From Glycomyces amatae (GTDB lineage Bacteria; Actinomycetota; Actinomycetes; Mycobacteriales; Micromonosporaceae), in the NCBI RefSeq assembly GCF_020991375.1, contig NZ_JAJLQZ010000006.1, positions 124,001 to 188,000 of the forward strand: 64,000 bases of DNA. Direction: 5' to 3'. The notes under the pieces are model-generated. The model had not been told where the DNA came from, did no database searches, and saw nothing but the letters and a program-made list of their open reading frames with translations. A program made the translations under genes and the position numbers. Below are positions 52,481 through 61,712 of the stretch, piece after piece (the first letter of the stretch is position 1; each line of letters opens with the position of its first letter).

Positions 52481-54339
52481 GTCCCCTCCTCGTCCCCGGT
52501 CCGGCGGTGGCGGCCGGGGCCGTTCTCCCCGTCCCGTCCCGGACCGCCCTTGCCGTCCGCTTCGGGACCGTGCCGCCGGTCCCTTTCGGGGCTATCCTCC
52601 TGGTCCCTTTCAGGACTGGTCTTCTGGTCCCTTGCAGGGCTGCTCTTCTGGTCCCTTGCAGGGCTGTCCTCCTGGTCCCTTTCAGGGAACAGCCCCGGCG
52701 GCCTGCCCTTGCCGTCCCAGTTGAGGAGGTTGAGCCGGCGCGGCGGGCCCGAGTTCGCGTCGCTGGTCTGGCGGTCGCGCAGGGCGTGGAACGTCTCGAC
52801 GCTGGCGGGCCGCGGCCGCCCCGAGGCCTCGCCGAACGGCACCTGGCCGCCCATGCCGCCCATGCCCGGCCCGCCCTCGAAGTCGAGCGAGCACCCGATC
52901 TCGTCGATGACGCCCCGGTCGGCCTCGTCCACCCCGTACGCGGTCGGGATGACGTACCGCTCGTCGTACTTCGCGAGCGCCAGCAGCCGGTACATCCGCT
53001 CGACGTCCTCCCCGGTCATGCCGACCGACGCGGCGATCGACTCGTCCCGCTCCTCGCCGAGGTTGACGCGCCGCATGTGGGCGCGCATCGCGGCGAGCTT
53101 CGCCAGGACCGCCGTCACCGGCTCCGGGTCGCCCGCGGTGAACAGCTCGGCGAGGTACTCGACGGGGATGCGCAGCGTGTCGATGGCGGCGAACAGGTTC
53201 CCGGCGTCCTCGCCGTCGTGGCCGGTCTCGCTCAGCGCGTCGACCACCGGCGAGAGCGGCGGGATGTACCAGACCATCGGCATGGTCCGGTACTCCGGAT
53301 GCAGCGGCAGCGCCACGCGGAACTTCTTGGCCAGCAGGTGGACCGGGCTGCGCTTCGCCGATTCGATCCAGCGGTCGGGGATGCCGTCGCGGGCCGCCGC
53401 GGCCTGGACCTCCCGGTCGTCGGGGTCGAGGAACACGTCGAGCTGCGCCTCGTAGAGGTCCTGCTCGTCCTTGACGGCCGCGGCCTTCCCGACGCGTTCG
53501 ACGTCGTAGAGGACCACGCCGAGGTAGCGGAGCCTGCCCACGCAGGTCTCGGAGCACACGGTGGGCATCCCGACCTCGACGCGCGGGTAGCAGAGCGTGC
53601 ACTTCTCGGCCTTGCCGGTCTTGTGGTTGAAGTAGACCTTCTTGTAGGGGCAGCCGGTGACGCACATGCGCCAGCCGCGGCACTTGTCCTGGTCGACCAG
53701 GACGATGCCGTCCTCGGCGCGCTTGTACATCGCGCCGCTGGGGCAGGAGGCGACGCACGAGGGGTTGAGGCAGTGCTCGCAGATGCGCGGCAGGTAGAAC
53801 ATGAACGCCTGCTCGTACTCGAACCTGACCTTGTCGCCGATCCGCTGGACGATCGGGTCCTGGGACCCGAGCTGCTCGCCCCCGGCGAGGTCGTCGTCCC
53901 AGTTGGCGCTCCACTCGATCTTCACGGGCTCGCCGGTGAGGAGCGAGCGCGGCCGCGCCCCGGGGATGTCGTCGCCGAGCGGCGCCGAGACGAGGTGCTC
54001 GTAGTCGTACGTCCACGGCTCGTAGTAGTCCTGTATGGACGGCATCTTGGGGTTGGCGAAGATCGTGGCGAGCTTCTTGAGGCGCCCGCCCGCGCGCGGC
54101 TTGAGCCGCCCGGCGGCGGTGCGCCGCCAGCCGCCCTCCCAGCGCTCCTGGTCCTCGTACCGCCTCGGGTAGCCCTGGCCGGGGCGGGTCTCGACGTTGT
54201 TGAACCACACGTACTCCATGCCCGAGCGGTTCGTCCACGCCTGCTTGCAGGTGACCGAGCAGGTGTGGCAGCCGATGCACTTGTCGAGGTTCATGACCAT
54301 CGCCACCTGGGCCATGACCCTGCCGATGCGCTTCGCCAT
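52477..54339 (-). CDS. narH: Respiratory nitrate reductase beta subunit, with extended repeat tail
   Basis: The ATG at 54339 shares a base with the narG stop and gives 620 residues. Iron-sulfur motifs are CIGCHTCSVTCK at residues 21-32, CEHCLNPSCVASCP, and CRGWRMCVTGCPYKK, where Trp replaces a Cys as expected for the [3Fe-4S] cluster, then CTLCYPR. It carries electrons from NarI to NarG. The last 90 residues are an unusual hydrophilic tail of about 10-residue repeats (DQEDSPARDQ, DQKSSPARDQ, DQKTSPERDQ); normal NarH is 500-560 residues. Confidence 0.95.
   Translation of the reverse strand: MAKRIGRVMAQVAMVMNLDKCIGCHTCSVTCKQAWTNRSGMEYVWFNNVETRPGQGYPRRYEDQERWEGGWRRTAAGRLKPRAGGRLKKLATIFANPKMPSIQDYYEPWTYDYEHLVSAPLGDDIPGARPRSLLTGEPVKIEWSANWDDDLAGGEQLGSQDPIVQRIGDKVRFEYEQAFMFYLPRICEHCLNPSCVASCPSGAMYKRAEDGIVLVDQDKCRGWRMCVTGCPYKKVYFNHKTGKAEKCTLCYPRVEVGMPTVCSETCVGRLRYLGVVLYDVERVGKAAAVKDEQDLYEAQLDVFLDPDDREVQAAAARDGIPDRWIESAKRSPVHLLAKKFRVALPLHPEYRTMPMVWYIPPLSPVVDALSETGHDGEDAGNLFAAIDTLRIPVEYLAELFTAGDPEPVTAVLAKLAAMRAHMRRVNLGEERDESIAASVGMTGEDVERMYRLLALAKYDERYVIPTAYGVDEADRGVIDEIGCSLDFEGGPGMGGMGGQVPFGEASGRPRPASVETFHALRDRQTSDANSGPPRRLNLLNWDGKGRPPGLFPERDQEDSPARDQKSSPARDQKTSPERDQEDSPERDRRHGPEADGKGGPGRDGENGPGRHRRTGDEEGT
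52580..52690 (-). repeat. 30-base tandem repeats at the narH 3' end
   Basis: Four to five imperfect copies of a 30-base unit centred on CTGGTCCCTT (plus strand) encode the acidic-basic repeats of the NarH tail, in frame. Confidence 0.8.
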
Positions 54340-57300
54340 CAGTACACCGCCTCCGTGGTCCGCTTGCGCACGACGGTGACCTCGTCGCGCTGGTTGCCCG
54401 TGGGCCCGATGTAGTTGAAGGCGTAGGAGAACTGCGCGTACCCGCCGATGAGGTGGGTGGGCTTGACGAGCAGGCGGGTGAGCGAGTTGTGGATGCCGCC
54501 GCGCTTGCCGGTGGTCTCGGTCTTGGGGACGTCGACCACCCGCTCCTGCGCGTGGTACATGAACACCGTGCCCTGCGGCATCCGGTGGGAGACCACGAGT
54601 CTGGCGGCGACCACGCCGTTGCGGTTGACGGCCTCGACCCAGTCGTTGTCCTCGGCGCCGATGGCCGCGGCGTCCTGCGGGCTCATCCAGATGTTGGGGC
54701 CGCCGCGCGAGAGCGTGAGCATGAGCAGGTTGTCCTGGTACTCGGAGTGGATGGACCACTTCGAGTGCGGCGTCAGGTACCTGACGGCGACGGCCCGCTC
54801 GCCGGTGGGCCCGATCTCGGGCTCCCCGAAGAGGGCGTGCATGTTCAGCGGCGGCCGGTAGACGGGCAGGGCCTCCCCGAACTCGTGCATCCAGTCGTGG
54901 TCCACGTAGAAGTGCATCCGCCCGGTCAGGGTGTGCCAGGGCTTGTCGTGCTCGGTGTTGATCGTGAAGGGCGAGTAGCGCCGGTCGTGCGCCTCCTTGC
55001 CGGACCACTCGGGACTGGCCCCCACGGGCGTGGGCGCGTGCTGGGTGTCGGAGAAGACGACGCGCCGCTCGGCGGTGCCGTGGATCAGCTCGGAGAAGTC
55101 GGTGCCGACGCGCTCGGCCAGGCGCGCGAAGCCCTGGGAGGCGAGGCGTCCGTTGCTGGTGCCCGAGAGCGCGAGGATCGCCTCGCAGGCCTTGACGTCG
55201 GTGTCGATGAGGGGCCGGCCGGCGGCGGGCCCGGCGGCCGCGGTGCCGTTGCGCTGCGCGAGCCAGCCGATCTCGACGTCGGGCGTGAACGAGACGCCCT
55301 TGACGGGCAGGCCCTTGGTCTCGGCGAGCGGGCCGAGGGCCGCCATCTTCGCGGCCACGGCGGGGTAGTCGCGTTCCACACTGAGGATCGCGGGCATGGT
55401 CCTGCCCGGGACCGGGCGCGTCCCTTCGGCCTTCCAGTCGGGGGCGGTGCCGCCGGGCTGGGCCAGCTCGCCGGGGGTGTCGTGCTGGTGCGGGGCGGCG
55501 ACGAGGTCGGTGGCGACGCCGAGGTGGTCCTCGGCGAGCTCGGAGAACCGCCGCGCGAGGAGGTGGAAGGCCTCGAAGTCGGTGCGGGCCTGCCAGGGCG
55601 GGTCGATCGCGGGCGAGAAGGCGTGCACGAACGGGTGCATGTCCGTCGTGGACAGGTCGTGCTTCTCGTACCAGGTGGCGGCCGGGAGCACGATGTCGGA
55701 CAGGAGCGTCGTGCTGGTCATCCGGAAGTCGAGCGAGAGGAGCAGGTCGAGCTTGCCCTGGGGGGCCCGGCCGTGCCACACGACGTCGTCGGGCCGGTCG
55801 GCCGGCCCGGCCTCCTCGCCCTGCACCGAGTGCTGGGTGCCCAGGAGGTGCTTGAGGAAGTACTCGTCGCCCTTGGCGGAGGAGCCGAAGAGGTTGGCGC
55901 GCCAGACGGTGAGCACGCGGGGCCAGTTCTCGGGCGCGTCGGGGTCCTCGGCGGCGAAGCGCAGCCCGCCCGAGGCGAGTTCGTCCGCGATGTACCGCCC
56001 GGGTTCCTTCCCGGCCTCCTTCGCCTCCTGCGCCAAGAGGAGCGGGTTGCGGTCGAACGTGGGGTAGGACGGCATCCAGCCCATGCGGGCCGAGGCCGCG
56101 ACGAGGTCGGCGGTGTGCGCCCCGGCGAGGCGCCCGGGCCCGGTGGCCGAGGTGAGCGCGTCGGACTTGTAGGTGTCGTAGCGCCACTGGTCGGTGTGCA
56201 GGTACCAGTAGGGGGTGGCGGCCATGAAGCGGGCGGGCCGGGTCCAGTCGATCGCCGAGGCGAACGCGGACCAGCCGGTCAGGGTGCGGCACTTCTCCTG
56301 GCCGACGTAGTGGGCCCAGCCGCCGCCGTTGACGCCCTGGCAGCCGGTGAGCAGCAGCAGCGTCAGGAACGCGCGGTACATGGTGTCGCCGTGGAACCAC
56401 TGGTTGGTGCCCGCGCCGAGCACGATCATGGCCCGGCCGCCGGAGTCGCGCGCGGTGGCGGCGAACTCGCGGGCGATGCGCGCGATCCGCTCGGCCTTGA
56501 CGGAGGTGATGGCCTCGGCCCAGGCGGGCGTGCACGGCTGGGCGGCGTCGTCGTAGCCCGCGGGCCATTCGCCGGGCAGGCCCGGGCGGGCGACCCCGTA
56601 CTGGGCCAGCAGCAGGTCGAAGACGGTGGTGACGGTCCGGCCCGCGACGGTGCGGACGGGCACGCCGCGCAGGACCGAGCCGCCGGCACCGTCGCCGGAG
56701 CCGGCGCCGCCGTCGGGACCGGCACTGCCGTGGAGATCGGCACTGTCGTTGAGACCGGCACTGTCGAAGCGCGGCAGGTCGATCGCGACCGCGTCGCAGC
56801 CCTCCTCGTAGAGGCTCAGCCGCGGGACCACCCCTTGCAGGTCGAGGTTCCAGCGGCCCGGGTTGTCCTCGTCCCAGCGGTGCCCGAGGGTCCCGTGCGG
56901 GGCGACGGCCTCGCCGGTGCGCTCGTCGAGGAGCACCGGCTTCCACTCGGCGTACGGCTCGTCGCCGGGGAGGGCGTCGCGGCGCAGGAACTTGCCGGGC
57001 GTGAACCGCCCGTCGCGCGCCTCCAGCTCGACCAGGAACGGCAGGTCGGTGTGCTTGCGCACGTACGCGTCGAAGGCCTCGGTGCGGTGCTCCACGAAGT
57101 GCTCGCCGAGGATCACGTGGCCCATCGCCATGGCGAGGGCCCCGTCGGTGCCGGGGTGCGGGGCGAGCCACTCGTCGGCGAACTTGGCGGCGTCGTTGTA
57201 GTCGGGGGCGACGGTCACGACCTTCTGGCCCCGGTAGCGGGCCTCGGCCATCCAGTGCGCGTCGGGCGTGCGCGTCACGGGGACGTTCGAGCCCCACAGC

Positions 57301-58082
57301 ACCAGGTAGGCGGCGTCCCACCAGTCGCCTGACTCGGGGACGTCGGTCTGGTCGCCGAAGACCTGCGGGCTGGCGACCGGCAGGTCCGCGTACCAGTCGT
57401 AGAACGACAGCATCGAGCCGCCGAGCAGGTTCACGAACCGGGCGCCCACACCGTGCGAGACCTGGGACATGGCCGGGATCGGGCTGAACCCGGCGATCCG
57501 GTCGGGCCCGTAGGCGCCGATGGCGTGGACGTGCGCGGCGGCGGCGATCTCGACCGCCTCGTCCCAGGTGATGCGCACGAGCCCGCCCTTGCCGCGCGCC
57601 GACTGGTAGCGGCGGCGCTTCTCGGGGTCGGTGGTGATCTCGGCCCAGGCGGCGACCGGGTCGCCCAGGCGCTCCTTCGCCTCGCGGTACATCCCGACGA
57701 GCACGCCGCGCCCGTACGGGTAGCGCACGCGCGTGGGCGAGTAGGTGTACCAGGAGAAGGCCGCGCCGCGGGGGCAGCCGCGCGGCTCGTACTCGGGCCG
57801 GTCGGGGCCCACGGACGGGTAGTCGGTCGCCTGGGTCTCCCAGGTGATGATGCCGTCCTTGACGTAGACGTTCCACGAGCACGACCCGGTGCAGTTGACG
57901 CCGTGCGTGGAGCGCACGACCTTGTCGTGGCTCCAGCGGTCGCGGTAGAACACGTCCCCCTCGCGCCCGCCCTCCTTGAAGACGGCCCGCATGTCGCCGG
58001 TCGCCTCGGTGCGGGTGAGGAACACGCCGGTGCGCAGCAGCAGGTCGGCCGCACCCGGGGCGGCCCGGTCCGTGTCCGTCAT
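54339..58082 (-). CDS. narG: Respiratory nitrate reductase alpha subunit (molybdopterin)
   Basis: The ATG at 58082 gives 1247 residues; the longer frame upstream is shadow of narK. The N-terminal FS0 cluster ligands are His60, Cys64 and Cys68 in HGVNCTGSCSW plus the Cys in EPRGCPRGA. YDWYADLPVASPQVFGDQTD near residue 220 includes the Mo-ligand Asp region, and WGSNVPVTRTPDAH follows. It reduces nitrate to nitrite on the cytoplasmic side in anaerobic respiration. A Gly-Ala-Ser-Asp-rich insert (DSADLHGSAGPDGG) sits near residue 445. It is the first gene of the operon. Confidence 0.97.
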   Translation of the reverse strand: MTDTDRAAPGAADLLLRTGVFLTRTEATGDMRAVFKEGGREGDVFYRDRWSHDKVVRSTHGVNCTGSCSWNVYVKDGIITWETQATDYPSVGPDRPEYEPRGCPRGAAFSWYTYSPTRVRYPYGRGVLVGMYREAKERLGDPVAAWAEITTDPEKRRRYQSARGKGGLVRITWDEAVEIAAAAHVHAIGAYGPDRIAGFSPIPAMSQVSHGVGARFVNLLGGSMLSFYDWYADLPVASPQVFGDQTDVPESGDWWDAAYLVLWGSNVPVTRTPDAHWMAEARYRGQKVVTVAPDYNDAAKFADEWLAPHPGTDGALAMAMGHVILGEHFVEHRTEAFDAYVRKHTDLPFLVELEARDGRFTPGKFLRRDALPGDEPYAEWKPVLLDERTGEAVAPHGTLGHRWDEDNPGRWNLDLQGVVPRLSLYEEGCDAVAIDLPRFDSAGLNDSADLHGSAGPDGGAGSGDGAGGSVLRGVPVRTVAGRTVTTVFDLLLAQYGVARPGLPGEWPAGYDDAAQPCTPAWAEAITSVKAERIARIAREFAATARDSGGRAMIVLGAGTNQWFHGDTMYRAFLTLLLLTGCQGVNGGGWAHYVGQEKCRTLTGWSAFASAIDWTRPARFMAATPYWYLHTDQWRYDTYKSDALTSATGPGRLAGAHTADLVAASARMGWMPSYPTFDRNPLLLAQEAKEAGKEPGRYIADELASGGLRFAAEDPDAPENWPRVLTVWRANLFGSSAKGDEYFLKHLLGTQHSVQGEEAGPADRPDDVVWHGRAPQGKLDLLLSLDFRMTSTTLLSDIVLPAATWYEKHDLSTTDMHPFVHAFSPAIDPPWQARTDFEAFHLLARRFSELAEDHLGVATDLVAAPHQHDTPGELAQPGGTAPDWKAEGTRPVPGRTMPAILSVERDYPAVAAKMAALGPLAETKGLPVKGVSFTPDVEIGWLAQRNGTAAAGPAAGRPLIDTDVKACEAILALSGTSNGRLASQGFARLAERVGTDFSELIHGTAERRVVFSDTQHAPTPVGASPEWSGKEAHDRRYSPFTINTEHDKPWHTLTGRMHFYVDHDWMHEFGEALPVYRPPLNMHALFGEPEIGPTGERAVAVRYLTPHSKWSIHSEYQDNLLMLTLSRGGPNIWMSPQDAAAIGAEDNDWVEAVNRNGVVAARLVVSHRMPQGTVFMYHAQERVVDVPKTETTGKRGGIHNSLTRLLVKPTHLIGGYAQFSYAFNYIGPTGNQRDEVTVVRKRTTEAVY

Positions 58083-58301
58083 GGCGCCCGTTCCCTTCGC
58101 GTGGCCGGTCCCCGCCCGGAGGCCCCGGGCTCGGCGGGAGGCCCGCCGCCGCCCTGAGCGGCGCGGGAACCCTCGTCCGCTGCCCAGATTAGAGCTTCGG
58201 ACCCGGCAAAGAGGACTAATCGGCATACTGTCCAGGGGCCCGCACCCGGGCCGGCGCGGCCCGCCCGGGGCCGCGGACGTCCGCCGCGAAGGGGCCCGCG
58301 C
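58083..58301. promoter_or_regulatory. Divergent narG / narK control region
   Basis: About 220 bases separate the two starts. Within 58180-58232 the local A+T rises. TAATCT on the minus strand (complement of 58186-58191) could be the narG -10, and TACTGT at 58226-58231 the narK -10; both are weak guesses. AAGGGG upstream of 58302 is the narK ribosome site. No FNR or NarL box was recognised. Confidence 0.5.
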
Positions 58302-59501
58302 ATGAGCACCGCCGACCAGTCCTCCCCCCGGCTCGGGGCCGGGGCCAACCTGGCCCTCGCCACGGCCGCGTTCGCGATCACCTTCTGGGCGTGGAACCTC
58401 ATCGGCCCGCTGTCGCAGACCTACTCCGAGCGGCTGGACCTGAACCCGACCCAGACGTCGATCCTCGTCGCGTTCCCGGTGCTGGTGGGCGCGGTCGGGC
58501 GCATCCCGGCGGGCATCCTCACCGACCGGTTCGGCGGCCGGGCCATGCTCACGGCCTCGTGCTTCGTCGCGATCGTGCCGGTGCTCCTGGTGGGGCTCTC
58601 GGGCGGCTCCTACGCGGCCCTGCTGGTCTCGGGATTCCTGCTCGGCCTGGCCGGGACCTCCTTCGCGGTCGGCATCCCGTTCGTCAACGCCTGGTACCCG
58701 CCCGCCAGGCGCGGCTTCGCCACCGGCGTCTTCGGCGCGGGCATGGGCGGCACCGCGCTCTCGGCGTTCCTGACCCCGCGCCTGGTCGACGGCGTCGGGC
58801 TGCTCCCAGCCCACCTGGTGATGTGCGCGGCCCTGGCGGCCATGGGCCTGGTCTGCTGGGCCTTCGTCCGGGACGCGCCCGGCTGGACGGCGAACACCGC
58901 GCCGGCCCTGCCGCGGCTGAAGTCGGTCGCGGGTCTGAAGGTCACCTGGCAGATGTCGCTGCTGTACGCCGTGGCCTTCGGCGGCTTCGTGGCGTTCTCG
59001 ACCTACCTGCCGACGATGCTCGTCACCGCGTACGGCCTGGCCCAGACCGACGCGGGCCTGCGCACGGCCGGGTTCAGCCTCGCCGCGGTCGTCGCCCGCC
59101 CGGCCGGCGGCATCCTCTCCGACCGGGTGGGGCCGCTGAAGATCTGCCTGACCTCGTTCTTCGGCGCGGCGGTCATGGCGGTCCTCATCGGGTTCGAACC
59201 GCCGCTGGAGATCCCGGCGGGCACCGCGTTCGTCCTCATGGCCCTGTTCCTGGGCCTGGGCACCGGCGGCGTGTTCGCCCTGGTGGCCGAGCTGGTCGAG
59301 CCCGCCCGGGTCGGCGGGGTCACCGGGATCGTCGGCGCCGCGGGCGGCCTCGGCGGCTACTTCCCGCCGCTGGTCATGGGCGCCGTCTACCAGGCCACCG
59401 GCCACTACACGGTCGGCCTGCTGCTCCTGGCGCTCACGGCGCTCCTGGTCGGCCTCTTCACGCTGAAGGCGTTCCGCCGCTCCTCCCTGGAGACCACGTG
59501 A
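58302..59501 (+). CDS. narK: Nitrate/nitrite transporter NarK (MFS)
   Basis: The 399-residue protein has about twelve membrane helices. The nitrate-signature segments are GILTDRFGGRAML near residue 65 and GILSDRVGPLK near 275, and AGMGGTALSAF and AAGGLGGYFPPLVMG near 350 are NarK nitrate-signature Gly-rich helices. It imports nitrate or exchanges it for nitrite, feeding NarG. It is divergent from narGHJI and probably shares its control. Start chosen by AAGGGG at good distance. Confidence 0.92.
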   Translation: MSTADQSSPRLGAGANLALATAAFAITFWAWNLIGPLSQTYSERLDLNPTQTSILVAFPVLVGAVGRIPAGILTDRFGGRAMLTASCFVAIVPVLLVGLSGGSYAALLVSGFLLGLAGTSFAVGIPFVNAWYPPARRGFATGVFGAGMGGTALSAFLTPRLVDGVGLLPAHLVMCAALAAMGLVCWAFVRDAPGWTANTAPALPRLKSVAGLKVTWQMSLLYAVAFGGFVAFSTYLPTMLVTAYGLAQTDAGLRTAGFSLAAVVARPAGGILSDRVGPLKICLTSFFGAAVMAVLIGFEPPLEIPAGTAFVLMALFLGLGTGGVFALVAELVEPARVGGVTGIVGAAGGLGGYFPPLVMGAVYQATGHYTVGLLLLALTALLVGLFTLKAFRRSSLETT

Positions 59502-59574
59502 TTGGTACTCGCGGACGAGGCCGCGGCGGACCGGAATCACCCGCAAGACGGAGGATCGGGCCCGGCGCCGCACC

Positions 59575-59587
59575 TAGGGTGAACACA
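59575..59587 (+). promoter_or_regulatory. -10 element TAGGGT of the ABC transporter operon, leaderless
   Basis: TAGGGT at 59575-59580 ends six bases before the ATG at 59587. Confidence 0.68.
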
Positions 59588-60456
59588 TGCTCGAAATCAA
59601 GGACCTGCAGAAGCGGTTCGGCGACACCGTGGCCCTCGACGGCGTGTCGCTCTCGGCCGCCCCCGGCGAGGTGGTCGGCTTCGTCGGCGCCAACGGCGCC
59701 GGGAAGACCACCACCATGCGCATCGCGATGGGCGTCCTCGCCGCCGACTCCGGACAGATCGTCTACAACGGAGCCCCGCTGGGCGTCGAACAGCGCCGCC
59801 GCTTCGGCTACATGCCGTCCGAACGCGGCCTCTACCCCAAGATGAAGACCGGTGAGCAGGTCGCCTACTTCGGCGAGCTGCACGGCATGAGCAAGGCCGA
59901 GGCGCGCCGGTCCGCCGCCGAGCTGCTCGAGCAGCTCGACCTGACCCACCGGGCCGGGGACTTCGTGCAGGACCTCTCGCTGGGCAACCAGCAGCGCGTC
60001 CAGCTCGCGGTCTCGCTCGTGCACGACCCCGAGGTGCTCATCCTCGACGAGCCCTTCTCGGGCCTCGACCCGATCGCGGTCGACGTCATGGGCACCGCCC
60101 TCAGGGACCGCGCCGCCGCGGGCGCGCCGGTCATCTTCTCCAGCCACCAGCTCGACCTCATCGAGCGGCTGTGCGACTCGGTCGCCATCATCGGCAAGGG
60201 CTCGATCATCGCCGCCGGGACCGTCGAGGAGCTGAAGGCCAAGGAGGTCAAGCAGCTGCGCGTCCGCGTCGACTCCGGCGAGGACCTCACCGGCCGCCTG
60301 CCCGGCAGCGTCGTCCGCGACGGCGGCGACTACCTCGTGGAGGGCGCCGACGACCAGGAGGTGCTGCGCATCGCCGCCGCCGCCGGCCGCGTCAGCCACT
60401 TCGCCTACGACCAGCCCACCATCGCCGAGATCTTCCGAGAGGCAGTGACCCGATGA
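59587..60456 (+). CDS. ABC transporter ATP-binding protein, NatA-like
   Basis: The 289-residue ATPase has Walker A GANGAGKTTTM near residue 37, a signature DLSLGNQQRVQLAV near 133, Walker B VLILDEPFSGLDP near 153, and the H-loop FSSHQLDLIE near 186. A C-terminal accessory domain follows. The next gene overlaps by 4 bases, forming an exporter of the NatAB/ABC-2 type. Substrate unknown; Na+ or peptide export is possible. Confidence 0.93.
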   Translation: MLEIKDLQKRFGDTVALDGVSLSAAPGEVVGFVGANGAGKTTTMRIAMGVLAADSGQIVYNGAPLGVEQRRRFGYMPSERGLYPKMKTGEQVAYFGELHGMSKAEARRSAAELLEQLDLTHRAGDFVQDLSLGNQQRVQLAVSLVHDPEVLILDEPFSGLDPIAVDVMGTALRDRAAAGAPVIFSSHQLDLIERLCDSVAIIGKGSIIAAGTVEELKAKEVKQLRVRVDSGEDLTGRLPGSVVRDGGDYLVEGADDQEVLRIAAAAGRVSHFAYDQPTIAEIFREAVTR

Positions 60457-61637
60457 GCAACCAGTCCTCCGAGACCTCCCGCATGCGGGGCCTCATGCTC
60501 GTGGCCGGACGCGAGATCCGGGTCAGGGGCCTGTCCAAGTCCAACATCATCAGCCTCCTCATCACCGTCGTCATCGTCGGCGTGCTCGCGGCGCTGCCCA
60601 TGATCCTGGGCGGCGACGACCCGGACGACAAGGTCGGCCTCGCCGGGGCCGACGCGGCCGCGATGCAGGCCCAGCTCGACGCCATGGGCGGCTTCGAGGT
60701 CACCCTGTACGACTCGGCTGACGAGGCCGAGCAGGCCGTCGAGGACGAGGAGGTCGACTCCGCCGTCGCCGACGGGGCCCTGATCAGCCGCGACGGCGTC
60801 GGCACCACGATCCAGACCCAGCTCGAGGCCGCCTGGCAGGCCGCCACCATCCAGACGAACCTCTCCGACGCCGGGCTCACCGACGCCCAGATCGGCGAGG
60901 CGCTCGCCGCGGAGCCGCTGGAGGTCGTGACCCTGGAGGACAGCGCGAACGACTCCGTCACCAGCTACTTCACCGGCCTGGTCATCTCCATCATCATGTT
61001 CATGATGCTCATGACCCCGGTCCAGTACATCGCCATGGGCGTGGTCGAGGAGAAGTCCAGCCGCATCGTCGAGATCCTCTTGACCAGCCTCAAGCCGTGG
61101 CAGCTCCTCGGCGGCAAGGTCATCGGCCTCGGCGTCATCTCCCTGGTCAACCTCGTCGCCATGGTCGCGGTCGGCCTCGGCGTCTCGGCCGCCACCGGCG
61201 TGCTCGGCGACCTGCCGGAGGGCACCGCCTCCGCGGCGCTCTCCACGATCGGCTGGTACCTCATCGCCCTGGTGCTGTTCGGGACCCTCGCCGGCGGCGT
61301 CGGCTCGCTCGTGTCGCGCCAGGAGGAGTCCGGTTCGGTCCTGACCCCGCTCATCATGTCGCTGACCTTGAGCTACCTCGGCGCGATCTTCATGCTGAAC
61401 GCGCCCACCAGCACCGTCGCGCAGGTCCTGTCGATCGTGCCGCCGTTCTCGGCCATCACGATGCCCACCAGGATGGCGATCACCACGGTCCCGGCCTGGG
61501 AGATCGCCCTCTCGATCGGGCTGCTCGTGGTCGCCGCGGCCGGGGCGCTCGCGCTGGGCGCGCAGCTGTACAAGCGCAGCGTCCTCTACACCGGTTCGCG
61601 CCTGAAGCTGGCCGACGCGCTGCGCCGCGCGGCGTAA
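60453..61637 (+). CDS. ABC-2 type permease, NatB-like
   Basis: The ATG at 60453 overlaps the ATPase stop (ATGA) and gives 394 residues. One membrane helix near residues 30-50 is followed by an acidic extracytoplasmic domain (about 55-165), then five or six helices from about 170. The motif VVEEKSSRIVEILLTSLKPWQLL near 195-217 is the ABC-2 / NatB signature. It forms the membrane channel for the ATPase. A terminator follows. Confidence 0.92.
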   Translation: MSNQSSETSRMRGLMLVAGREIRVRGLSKSNIISLLITVVIVGVLAALPMILGGDDPDDKVGLAGADAAAMQAQLDAMGGFEVTLYDSADEAEQAVEDEEVDSAVADGALISRDGVGTTIQTQLEAAWQAATIQTNLSDAGLTDAQIGEALAAEPLEVVTLEDSANDSVTSYFTGLVISIIMFMMLMTPVQYIAMGVVEEKSSRIVEILLTSLKPWQLLGGKVIGLGVISLVNLVAMVAVGLGVSAATGVLGDLPEGTASAALSTIGWYLIALVLFGTLAGGVGSLVSRQEESGSVLTPLIMSLTLSYLGAIFMLNAPTSTVAQVLSIVPPFSAITMPTRMAITTVPAWEIALSIGLLVVAAAGALALGAQLYKRSVLYTGSRLKLADALRRAA

Positions 61638-61650
61638 GCGGACACGCGCG

Positions 61651-61678
61651 AGGGCCCGGGATCGCTCCCGGGCCCTTT
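61651..61678 (+). terminator. Intrinsic terminator after the ABC permease
   Basis: Arms AGGGCCCGGGA (61651-61661) and TCCCGGGCCCT (61666-61676) pair over 11 bases with loop TCGC, followed by TT. It also lies at the end of the convergent permease gene. Confidence 0.85.
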
Positions 61679-61712
61679 CGCTTGCGCGCCTGCGCTACTC
61701 GATCAGGCTGTG

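Noticed and set aside
58142..59573. Upstream extension of narG beyond 58082
   Set aside because: It lies opposite narK and reads as low-complexity Arg/Gly/Gln; the NarG family start is at 58082.
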